Source of the DNA: Albula goreensis
Taxonomy: Eukaryota; Chordata; Actinopteri; Albuliformes; Albulidae
Direction: 5' to 3'
DNA: 64,000 nt
Assembly (NCBI GenBank): GCA_022829145.1
Contig: CM040741.1
Span: 48,065,180 to 48,129,179, forward strand
Below are positions 43,642-55,626 of the stretch, in pieces. The notes under the pieces were generated by a model. The model was not told where the DNA came from, ran no database searches, and saw only the letters and a program-made list of their open reading frames with translations. Position numbers and translations under genes: made by a program. Numbering within the stretch: position 1 is the stretch's first letter; the number at the start of each line of letters is the position of its first letter.

Positions 43642-46600
43642 TCAGTATTTCAGCTTTTTGGGGACTTCCCACAGGAAAGCATCTCGCCCAAAGTGGCCAT
43701 ACACAGCAGTCTTCTGGTAGATTGGTTTCTTCAGGTCCAGATCCCTGAAACAATCCAATCAGTCAACAGTTCAATTATTAGCAGTTCCAACAAATAGCCA
43801 ATTAGCACTCAATTCGGTTGCTGTAGCAGCCACAACCCAAAACCACCCAATAACAACTTTACCTGACGATGACCCCAGGGCGGAGGTCAAAGTTCTTTCT
43901 GACAATGTCTAGCAACTCCTGCTCACTCTTCTGGGACGTCCCATAGTGGAAGATGGAGATGGACAGGGGGTGGGCCACCCCAATGGAGTAGGACACCTGG
44001 ACCAGAACCCGCTTGCAGAGCTGTGCCTTCACCAAGGACTTGGCCACCCAGCGGGCAGCGTACGCAGCAGAGCGGTCCACCTTAGTGTAGTCTTTACCAG
44101 AGAAAGCCCCACCCCCGTGTGCCCCCCAGCCACCATATGTGTCCACAATGATCTTACGGCCTGTCAATCCAGCATCACCCTGTAGAGAGAGGAGGTGCAG
44201 GGAAAGGGGGGCATTTTTACAAACTCGTTTGTCAAGCACTTTCAACTTTTTCAGAACTTTTAAGGCTTTTGAAAGAGGGTATGAACCCTGATTTGATTTC
44301 AGTTACCACACCTGTGGGCCTCCGATAACAAAACGCCCGCTAGGCTGCAGGTGGTAGATAGTGTCATCGTCCAGGTAGACGCCAGGCACCACCACCTTCA
44401 CCACCTTCTCTTTCAACGCGTCCCGCATCTCATCTAGGCAGATGGCCTCATCGTGCTGGACAGACACAACAACAGTGTGGACCCGGATTGGCACCATGGC
44501 CCCACGGTCCTGCCGGTACTGTACCGTCACCTGGGGGAGGCATTATCACCACCGTCACGATAACACAAGGGCAAATTTCACTTTGCTGGAAAAAGTAACC
44601 TCAGGTACAACACCTCACACAAACGGACTGCTATGGTCTCAGTGTTTGAACAGCACAGGCTGGAGATTTTGGATGACTGGATGAGGCTCACCTGGGTCTT
44701 TGAGTCAGGTCTGAGCCAGGGTAGGGTGCCGTTACGGCGAAGTTCAGCCATCTTGGCATTTAGTTTATGGGCGAGGACAATGGTTAGGGGCATGCACTCC
44801 TCCGTCTCATCAGTGGCGTAACCAAACATCAGACCCTGCAGGGGGCATTGTCAAACACATGATAACACAAACATTTAAATGGACGCTACTCATAAACACA
44901 TGGAGCAGTGAATGGCCATTTAACAGTTTTAACTTAAAGTGAAGCCTTCAGCATAGAATAGCCAGTATACGGTAAACAGGTGGGCAGACAGGCGTCTCAC
45001 CTGGTCCCCAGCACCTATGTCCACTTCATTGCGGTCTAGGTGGACACCCTGAGCGATGTCAGGAGACTGCTGCTCCAGAGCCACCAGCACATTACAGGTC
45101 TTATAGTCGAAGCCTGCCAGAGAATAAAGTGCCAATGAATGCAGGGCTTACAAAACAACAACCAATCAGAAGCCAGATAGCATCTGCATTCCAGATCCAC
45201 AGTGAGGCATGAAAAATCAATCTGCTCACTGCCAGCAGACAAATGGCCGCTTCTGTACAAGCAGTTACTCGGATATACTAAAAATGTCCCCCATTTTTTC
45301 ATTTGAAATGGGATAGTACCTGAGGTCCCTCAGCCAGTTCTTCTTGGGTTTGGAAAAATGTTGGGACAACATTTTTGAAGAACACTGAACAGCAGGAGAA
45401 AGTCTTAAAACTATAACTACACAGTTAAGACCAAACTCCTTCTGTACCTTTGGAGGAACTGTCATAGCCGATGTGTTTGATGGTGTCACGGACAACCCTC
45501 TGATAGTCAACGTTGGCGCGGGATGTCACCTCCCCAACTAATAGGATCATACCAGTCTTTGCCACAGTCTCTGGGGGCAGGACAACAAAGGCAATCACGT
45601 GACTGAATCAGCACAACAAAGCAGACACTGCCTGATGAGGACTCTAGTCCCATGCAGCACCCATGGGACACAAATACTCACATGATCTCATGTGTAGATT
45701 TAGAGGCACTTAATATGCAAGAGAGTAGTCTATGTAGAGCAACACTGCCCCCTGGAGGCTTATTATTTATTATTATTATAGGCTTAGTATTATTTCAGGA
45801 CTGCACTCAAGATATAGAAGTAGATCTATCAGTATCTTCATGCCATAAGGAGAATGTGTCATTATTGTTCCACAGGACCATGTGACATGTTCCAGCCAAA
45901 CAGAACACCCTTATTGAGCAGCAGGAGAGAGAGGTATCATGCTGTCAGGAGTGGGGTGCTCACCACAGGCAACTTTGGCATCAGGGTCCTGCTTCAGGTG
46001 AGCATCAAGCACAGCGTCACTAATCTGATCGCAAATCTTATCTGCAAAAATCACAAACAGAACCATTATGAGACTGCATGCCCCCAAAAAAAAAGTAACA
46101 CAGCCATACTGTCTCATCTTCCAATTTGAAGTACTAGTTAACAGTAATGAAATATCTACCCACTATAACACAATTAACATTGAGGTAGTTAAGATTCATG
46201 ATGTAACACTAATCTGAAGAAATCAGCTATGCTATCTTCTATGAACATATTCACCCAAGGAAATTTTAAGTCAAAGATTGGTATCTTATTCTTTGCATTC
46301 AACATACTCGTATTGCTTCGTTGGTGAGGGTTAAGGTTAAACTTATGTTTCCTTAACTTGCCTGGCTAGGAAATGATGTCACCCTCAAATATCTGAACAA
46401 AAATCTTTCTGACAAAAACAATTTGTCTCTGGGTCGAACATGTCTGTCACACACTTTCACCTGTTTTAGTTTTATTTTGGACATGTGTTTCATGACTGTG
46501 TGACTCGTAAGTGCTTCTCTTCCAGCATGGCATAAAGGTGTGACCTCACCCACAAATAAGTGGTGAATCGTGAAAATACCTGGTTCTTAATAAATAAAAA

Positions 46601-47329
46601 AAATCCATAACAACCTTCAAATCAATCTAAAGCGCCTGTTTAAAATAACCTCAGCCATATCGTCGCCAAATGTACGATTACAAACAAGAAGGGGCCCCTG
46701 TTGGGAGGGCATTTAGCTAGAAACAATCATAAACGCACGTCAGCTCGCGCCGCCTCCTCTGCTGTCTCGAGCTCAAAATAATAAGGGATTGGGTGGGCTT
46801 CTTCTAGTCTGGCGCCCAATGGGATAAGGTTCACTCAAGGACAGTGAAACATGCAGTATAAATGTGCATTGGACTGCTAATTGCTCGATACGGAAATTAC
46901 TTGACAGGGCACGTGACCCACACACACCGCTAGGTAGCTACCTAGCAACAGTAACCAGCTAACCATCGTAACCTGCTGAATCCCGGAGCAAGATCGCTTG
47001 ACCCACATTGTGCTTGCACACTTAAAGAGGCTGGCATTTAACACATGACAATCAACACATTCCACTGTAAGAATTGTTTTAGTAGTGTAACAAACCACTA
47101 TTCTTGTAGAGCGCGATCTTGTCAGTTCAATGCATGGCTCTAACTAGATAGCAAAGTTGAAGATCTGAGAAGTTTACTAGTTAGTAGAGAACGGTACCAT
47201 CTGCTCAAATCTCTGAAATTAATAGGGGGCCTTACCAGGATGTCCCTCTCCTACAGATTCGGAACTGAAGAGAAAGCCGTCCTCCTCGAATACCGAGTTA
47301 TGGAAGCCATTAATTTGTCCGTTCATCAT
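43642..47329 (-). CDS. mat2a: S-adenosylmethionine synthetase 2 catalytic subunit
   Basis: Eight coding exons: 47329-47236, 46041-45964, 45570-45448, 45113-45001, 44835-44692, 44530-44312, 44179-43863, 43744-43642. All are in phase, giving 396 aa against 395 in human MAT2A. The enzyme makes S-adenosylmethionine from methionine and ATP in the cytosol and nucleus, as a dimer or tetramer. Seen: GEGHPDKICDQ (His/Asp of the active site) at the exon 1/2 junction, [10 protein letters not shown], the ATP-binding [15 protein letters not shown] (from residue 132), and the P-loop-like GGGAFSGKD (residues 279-287). The end is WEVPKKLKY. Two ATGs occur in tandem (47329 and 47326). The second corresponds to the start of mammalian MAT2A (MNGQ), so either may be used. 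The N-terminal sequence favours MAT2A over MAT1A, and the 3' UTR hairpins support this. Confidence 0.97.
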
Positions 47330-47593
47330 ATTTTCCGATATATTGTGTTTTCTTCCCCAAAATATAGAACTTGCGAACACTGTTTCTTAGCTAGCTAACG
47401 TAAGCTAATAGTTGGTATGAAGAACAGGCTAAGCTGGCAACGCTAACAATGGTTGATTGCACGACAGAATTACAATGCTTAGTTCTGAAAGCCACTTGAT
47501 AACCAGGCAGCTAATTACAAATGAATATTTCTAGGAACGTCGCCTACTGCTGAACCTGATCTCTAAGTAGTGATGGCAGAGCTGATGCAGCGC

Positions 47594-47630
47594 TACTATT
47601 TATCCGGCTTCACCATGGCCTCTGACGTCA
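47594..47630 (-). promoter_or_regulatory. mat2a: mat2a core promoter: TATA-like box and palindromic CRE
   Basis: Reading minus, a perfect CRE TGACGTCA (47630-47623) lies about 20 bases upstream of a TATA-like GGATAAATAG (47605-47596). A start site near 47570 would give a 5' UTR of about 240 bases with no upstream ATG before the tandem start codons. CRE suggests CREB/ATF control, an inference from the site alone. Confidence 0.5.
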
Positions 47631-47639
47631 CCTAAGCGC

Positions 47640-50600
47640 GCTCCAGAGCCCATCACCTTATGGACTGCAGCTGCAGAGGCCACGTTGAGTCGCGGGACAC
47701 CGAACCTTGATCAAAGATGATTTTCTCTCCGTCAAAGTCTCATAGGTGTATGATATCATAGATTTATCAGGGCACAACCCCTATTCACTGTTAGTTTAGG
47801 TGTATATTGTCGGATACAGGGCCTCTCTCAGACAGAATTATGGAGATGCTGAACTGAGGCAGAGCTGTCACTTGAATCAGCTGTTTATAATGATCCTTTC
47901 TTGAGTGTCTACAAAGGAATCATTTCAAATGGTTTGCCTCGGAAACCAAGGAAGTAGTGCGGGCCAGGTCACACACTCCTGGTATATATATAGCACATTT
48001 CTACCTCAAGAATATGGAATTACAGGATACCAAAATTATTCAGAAAAACCAAGCAAATTGACAATACCCTATTTTCAAAAATATAATTTTAGACAACAAA
48101 ATATTTTGTAATGCCTTTATAATAAAATGGGGAGTTCATTTGTGGCAATTAGATTACACACATTATCCCATCTTAAAGGAAGGCTGTAAGTCTGGGCTCT
48201 ACCCACCCTGACAAAAAGACCATGGGAAATTGACTATTGTCAATTACCATGTAATGTCATCCATACAGATAACTATGGCTCCTACAGTGGTGCATGTGTG
48301 ACTAACTCATGAAATTTAATGGATATGTTTTATTTCATGTCTTTTAAAAATTTGAACAAACTACTCTTAAATTGGAGAAAAAGGAGAAACAGTGCCAGAC
48401 CCATGGAGGTGGTCGGAGGACTGGACTGGCATGGTCATGACCTTTCTTGTTATCTTAGCTCCTAAATTTACCTGATTTGTGTAAACCCCACCCCCGACGT
48501 GGAGAGTGGCCATCCAAGGTCTGCAGATTATCTTCCCATTGTTGTTCTCTTCCTCTGCCCTCTACCTTATTTCTCACCTCATTTGGTTTATGTAAACCTC
48601 TGTCATCTTAACGCACAAATTGTCACCACAAAGTGCGAGGTCTCTGAGACACCTGGGGTTATGCAGGCCAAAGGATGTAGTATTTTTGCTAGTTTTGCAA
48701 GTTTGCTAGTTGGATGTAGAACTCCCTGTAGTGACCTGGGAGGGGTTGTGCAGACATGTATTAGACATGCTTTTGGATGGGCTACAATGTGTGTAGAGGA
48801 AGGCACACATAGATGTGATGTGAGCCTTTTAGTTAAGAATTTGGGCAAGGGTTTGGCAGAGATGGAAAGTAGTAAATAAGTGACATGTGGTGTAATTTTT
48901 GGAGAAACTGAAAACTGTGGGAAGGAAAGAGAAACATCAGGACCATGAAATACAGACAATAGGCTAACACCAATTTATGGGTGGTGGGGGGGGTTACAAC
49001 TGGAAATGCCCAGAACATGTTGGTCCTTCTAAGGCACTGAGATGCCAGTTACTTCAAATCAGCGTCACCTCTTCCATATCTGTTGTGAATAATTTACTCC
49101 TTACCCTTCCCATTTCTCTTTTTGTTAGTCAATTTCCCTCACAAAATCAGGTCAGTGGACATAAAAATTCAAAGAAATCATATTCAGCTGTGTAAAATAT
49201 TTACAGATAAGTGCATAGATCGGGTTAAAGTAGGGCCATGGCACAAACCATTCATTTGCATTAACTGAAATGAATTAATACATTTCTATTTGCTCCTCTG
49301 TGGTGGTCTGGTCAGTGGTCAGGTCAGTCAGCTATCTGGACCCTCATCCTTCCAATAGTCCCTTATCCATGCCTGAGATCTTAACGGCTCAGCCCCCCTC
49401 AAAGAAGAGTGGAAACATCAGTCAGCTGCTCACACATACCAGCATAGGCAGTGGCAGTCGTTTGCATTACCCAGAATTAACAGACTTGTAGATTATTTTA
49501 AGTACTAGATAATAGAATATGACAAGTCCCTCTTACATGATTAAATGCTATCAGTCCTTCTATCTGAAACACTTCCTACTATGGCAGTTTGTTTTATTCA
49601 ATAAGGAAGGTCCAAACAGTGATCTGGATCAGACTGCCTGTACTAGTGCCTTTACAGAAACCATCTGTAAAACTGTTGTATTGTCTGGGCTATTGAAGTA
49701 TTTACACTGCATTCCTCGGGTTACAAAGCAATGGCCAGTGATTAATCTGTTGCCACCTTGTGGCTTCTTGTGAAAACAACGACTCAGGATATAGTGAGAA
49801 TGTATGAAGATGCAAGCACGCTTTTCAGCCAATCTAGGCTGATATTTTTGCTTTATGCATAGAGGGCATTAGGACTTCTGTTTTTGGAGACCAGTGTGTC
49901 AGTAGTCAGTCTCCCTTAGCTAATTAACTACACATGCCAGAGCAGGTTCCCTTATCGACAGGAATAAGATGCTACATATAGGGTAGGGGTGTTAGCCTGA
50001 AATCCTGGAGGAGTACAGTTTATGCTAATTTGTGTTGTATTCCAGTACGTGCTTAATTGGCTAAAGAGGCCACAAACTATATTTCCAGGGCCTGTATTCA
50101 TAACAGTGAAAGGAAACCACAGACACTGCAGTCCTCCATTACTTGAATTCAACAACCCAGATACAGGGACACAAGTACAACATGTTATTCATGACCTTAT
50201 TCATAAAGTGGCCTCAATTGTCAGACTAAAGAAATGCCTTGGATAGTGGAATAATTCAACATATAATTCAGTGTAAAAGTGGATGTGAGTTTCAGACATG
50301 AGTGAAACAGACATAGCTTTTCTTGCCACTCTTGATCTACAGAAGGAGTGTTGAATCTCATCTGAGATTAGCCAGTATGGGTATTTTGATCCAACTCAGC
50401 ATTAAAACACTTAACTCAGCTAATGACCTAATCAATTATCTTCATCAGGGTTCTTCATTTTTTCTCAGTTGTTTAAGCATAGGGCCAGAACAAAAGCAAA
50501 CACCTACATCAGAACTGCTTTATGAAATTGCTTCACAAATAAATGTATACATAACAGGACTAAAACAATTAAAAATACAAAATATATACAAAATGAATTA

Positions 50601-50640
50601 AGAATTGAAAGAAAGAAATCCATCCTGAATCATTAAATGA
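47640..50640. other. Intergenic between mat2a and inpp5j
   Basis: No exon or recognisable repeat. Overlapping ORFs on both strands at 48499-48959 (126 and 118 codons) have no domain features and no supporting splice sites. Confidence 0.4.
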
Positions 50641-50649
50641 CACAAATGG

Positions 50650-50655
50650 TTTATT
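50650..50655 (-). terminator. inpp5j: Polyadenylation signal of inpp5j
   Basis: AATAAA on the minus strand, about 605 bases past the stop codon. The implied 3' UTR contains an imperfect CA/CATA repeat at about 50910-50960. Confidence 0.5.
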
Positions 50656-51260
50656 TTATAGCCCATTGGAGCTTTTCTGTCCATTTATTGATCATTTAAA
50701 CATGAAAACAGATTTACATAAATAGCTAATAATGCCAAAAAATGCAGTGATCTCTTCTGCAGATGATTGTCATCTAATATAATGATATCTGAGAGGTAGA
50801 CAGATATATACATTGTTCTATAGCAAGCACAACAGGTAAGCAACCAACAACAGCATTCCTACATCACACATATCCTACAGCCTGTACAAACGCACACCCA
50901 CGTTCGTTCACACACACACACACACACACATACACATACACACACATACACACACACAGGCATACAGTGGAGCTACAGGGTGCACACACATACACATGTA
51001 CATACAGTGGTACACTACTAGCCCCTAAACCACAGTTTTACATAATAATAAAGCACAGTTTTTAAATAGACTGATCTGGGATGCTCCAGTTTTGTTCTAC
51101 TGACCCTAGATCAGTTCAGCATCAGACCTGTAACCCCTTTCTCCTCACACCTGTACCCATTACATTACAGAAAGCATCCTGGTCTGAGGAAGAAAATGAG
51201 AAAGGCCCCATCCATCTGAGATACCTCACAGAGCTCTTCCATGCTCTAGAGAGGGCCCTG

Positions 51261-54200
51261 TCACAAAGCCAAATCCCTGGACTCTCCTGATGAGATTACC
51301 CCAGAGAGGGTGCCTGGAGTGGGGCCCATGATAGCTGCTATCAAGGCCTCTGGGGCGCTGACCTCGATTCCGGGTGTGCCAGGGCTGCGGAGACGGGCAG
51401 TGCCAGAAGGAGAGGGGGATGCAGAACTGGGGGAGGGAGTGGAGGGGGAGACCAGGCGCTCCTTTTTGGAGGCCGTGCAGGGGGAGGGGCTACGGCCGCC
51501 GGCATCACGGGAGCGGGGGCGCAGGTTTAGCCCCTTCAGGCTGGGAAGGGCGGGGCTACGGCTGCGACTGCGGGGACTGGGACTGCGTGACTGCGGCTGC
51601 AGCAGGACCAGGGTGCTGTCGTCTTCCGAGCTGCTGTCTGAGCTGCGGACACACCCCGCCTGCGGGCTGCATGCGGGCAGCTGGATCTACAGAAGGACGG
51701 AGAGAAGGAGAAGGAAAACAGATAGAGAGGAGGAAGTGGAAGACAGGAGTTCAGATGGTTAGTAGAAGAGTAATAAATGGAGGAGGAGGTAGCAGGGGAG
51801 ATAAAAAGAGGTAGTGGGAAACACAGGGAGGCGGAGGACAGAGAAATTTCTCTCTCTCTCATTTTGGCAGGAAAGATAAAAAAACAGTGAGCTGGAGAAG
51901 GTCATGACCTGGAAGGGTTCTGTCACTCCCACGATGGTGCTGGTGTTGTTGCTATAGTAACCCAAGATATACTCCCCACAGCCCTTGGGCAGGTCCTCCT
52001 CAGAAAAAGTGACCTGTGGCACAGAGACATCAATCTCAGGATGCACAGTTGTGTGGCTGTGTGTGTGTGTGTGTGTGTATGTGTGTGCTTGTGTTTGCAC
52101 ATGAATGCTTACCTGATGCTCCTGTAACAGGTAATCAGACTCTTCCTGCTTGGCCCAAACATATGCAGTATAGTCCTTATGATGCTTAAATCCCACCTAG
52201 AGAAAAACAACACAGACATCGATGAAACAAGCAACATTGATGCTGATACTACTTCAGGAGGTGAAGTGCCTGCATTGAACAACAGTTACCTTGTACAAAC
52301 CAATCCAGTCAGAGGAACTACGGGAGAAGCTAGCAGCCACCTTGAACTTGACTGTTGCATCTGATGCCCGACACCACTCGCCCTCAACCATAAGAGTTAC
52401 CAACGGAACAGCAACCCTATAAGAGAACTGAGGTTGAGAGAGTGAGAGAGACAAGAGATTACTGAATGAATTTATCTGCATTTGGGTGACTGGGCCTTTA
52501 AATATAACCTAAATATATCACATTTACATAGTTTGATCATTACTTTACATTCTATGCAACATGAAAACAGCACAACATACTAGTTATATATCTCAATGGA
52601 ATTATCTCAGAGCAAAATTAAATTAACCAGTGGGGTGAGTCTCACCTGTAGGGAAAAGACAGCAGAGACTGGTTTGTGGTCACTGACTGTGAAGCCCATG
52701 TGACTGCGGTACGCGTGCTGTGTCACCCTAGTGCCATTGCTCAGCCAGGACGTGAGACCGCGCTGCAGAGCAGCATTGTGGGAAGGCCCTGGGGAGGCCG
52801 AATCCCTCAGGCGCCACAGGATTCGGTCCGTCCAGGCTGGCTTCCGCTTCTTTGCACTACGCACACCCAGAGGGAAAAACAGGGAAGGAAGAAACAGGGG
52901 AGGCATGTAAACATGTAATTTTCTGTCACACTGTCCATTCCAAAAAAATGAATGAAACTTAAAGATACTCAAAGATATACACTCTAACACACTCGTACAC
53001 AGTCTCATGCCATACCTTGTATCATAAGTGTGTGTTCCAACATCGAACTTGTATGTTGGGGGGAACTGTAGAGGCCCCTCCATAAATCCCTCTAGTATAG
53101 GAGCGCTTTGTTTCACCATGTTTAGCTGAGCGAGACAGAAAGATGACACATGACGCTTTTAGACTTCACACACATATGGCATACACCGTTTGATTGCTGT
53201 TTGATTTATAATAAGTCATGCAATCTCCAGATTGACACTAAAAGGTTATAATCAATCAAGTGAGTATGCCAACGAGAGAGATCTCTGTAAATGAGAGAGC
53301 TCTCCCTAGATTGGCCTGGGGCAGTGTCTGAGTCGGCAATATTTTTGTGATGACCTCTAGTGGTGTTTCTTGAGAATGGCACCTCATTACCTGGTCTCTT
53401 TCCCACAGCACTGAAAGCATGTTGTTGTCAATGGCACTCTTGACAACATGAGTATCGTAGCCCTCAATTCTGAAGTTCAGATCCCCAAACCAGAAGACCA
53501 CACTACAAAGGGAGGGAAAGTATAACATTGCAATTCATAATATTATATATGGGTCTCTCATGGGACATAAAACAGTATGTCCCATGAGAGACCCATACTT
53601 CTCCTCCTGTACAACATAGCAGATAACTGGACCACCAGGCGATGAACTTTTTAACTGCATGTCATATATTTGTATGTTTGTTGTTTATCATCATTTGTAG
53701 GGATCTGTGAAGACTGGCCACCTGATGGCGCTATAGAACACATAAAAACTATGGACCTTTATGAGTACAGACCTTATGCACTGTTAGACCAAGCGTGGTT
53801 CATTAGGAACATATTTGATTGAAGGATCTATGCAGACTAGCATATTTGATTTTCTGTCATGTTTTGAAAATACATGATTTTGTCAAATAAATGAATTTGT
53901 AGGTTCCCCAAAATGCTTACAAATCTAAAAATGTAGTACATAAAATGGGTGAAACGTGTTATTTACATTGATAGCATAGAGAACATGCAGGTGGTGCTAC
54001 AGAGTTAAAAATATGATTAAAAAGTTAAATTCTCAGAGCTCACTTGTGGTCCAGAACCCCCATGGTTGCCCGGCCCTCAAACTGCTGCTGCTGCAGAATG
54101 GTCTCGAAATCCTCCATGCGTTGCTCTGCATTGCGCATGTGTGCCGGGAGGTGGCAATTCAGGAAGCAGACAGGGTGTCCAAACACCGTCATCCGTGCGC

Positions 54201-55586
54201 TCACACCCCCCTTATTCCCCTGGAGGGAGGAAAAGGGAAAACTATCACGTGTCCCAAACCCCCAACCTCCTCTTATTATTTTAATAAAAATTAATATCTA
54301 GTGGACTGGTAGGCCAGTAGGCACATCTCCGTGTGCCAGTGGGCTTGTCTCTATGTGCCAGTGTAAATGTTGTCTCTCACCCAGTAGCCCCCAAGGCCAG
54401 TCCGAGTTCTCTCTGTCTGCACCCCCCTCAGAAATGGCAGGTGGGAGTATTTGCAGAACACTAGAAGCTGGACCCCCTGCATTCGCTGGGAAGTCACCTG
54501 GAGGAGAGGAAGAAAGCGGAAGTGATAGCACAGAGCAAAATAAGGGAGGGAGAAAGAACAGATGGTATAGAATGGAGTACAGATGGAAGGAGAGGTTTCT
54601 CATTATAGATGAAAGCATACATCATGACATCATTGAGCTATAACATCCAACATGTGGCGGTGTGTATACCATGGAGCGGTCAGCAAACACAACATCTTCA
54701 TCATGCTGTTTATCCATAATATAATCCCCTGAGAGGATGTCTCCTTTCATGTGTTGCATATTGCCAGATGGTCTTGATATGGGCACTTACATTAATAAAT
54801 CCACAAAAACCTATGAGCAAAAACTAGGCATAAGCTACGCCTTTGTTCTGTGAGCTCAGCAGCGTTTTCCAGAAAATGCTTAACAAAACATTATTAATTC
54901 TTGTGTAAATGTCTTGGCCTGATTCTCCTGCAGACAAATCACTAAAGGTTTTAGAAAAAAACACAAAAATAAATAAAGCCAAATATGCAATGTGCAGTGT
55001 TTAGAGGGCAGAAGTTTGTGTCAGCCCCAGATTAGTGTGAGAGGGAGAAGTGACTGATTATGTCTGTGCAGGGTTCCACTGCTACCTCTGATTGTCACAC
55101 ACACACACGCAGATGTTCATATTCTCTCCCTTTCTCTCACCCTCTTTCCCTATCTCTTTCTCTCTTGCTTACTCACACACATACAAAACACTCACATACT
55201 TTCTCACACATACACACACACCATCTGCAACACTTTGTGTTTTCCTATGTTTCTTTCCTCGGTACAGTCTCAGTTTGAGAAGCATTTTCATTGCCCTGGT
55301 CAGGGTGGTGTGTGTGAGAACTGGATCCCACAGGGGATCAGAGTGGGAGGGGGTTAGTAGTTTGGGTGGGTGAAACAGGGCTGAGACACAGGGGGAAACT
55401 CTAAAAATAGAGAGACAGATATACTCTCTCTCCCTCTCTGGACTAGGTCTCTGTCTAAGAGAAAGCAGGGGGGAGTGTGGAAAGGAGACAAAGAAAGAAA
55501 GACAAAGTAGATGTTTCGATTCTTTGGTTTGTTTTTTGCATTTATGTCTGCTGTTCTGGCATGAGAGAGAGAGGGAGGGAGAGAGA

Positions 55587-55626
<40 letters not shown>

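Noticed and set aside
48499..48959. Overlapping ORFs of 126 and 118 codons on opposite strands
   Set aside because: Two overlapping frames in the same stretch with no family features; at most one could be real and neither is supported.
52607..52645. Extension of the inpp5j exon past 52646 (Q-V-R-L-T-P-L-V)
   Set aside because: It resembles the expected sequence, but a GTGAGA donor lies at 52646. The next exon (FSYRVAVPLV, from 52427) supplies the true continuation in phase.
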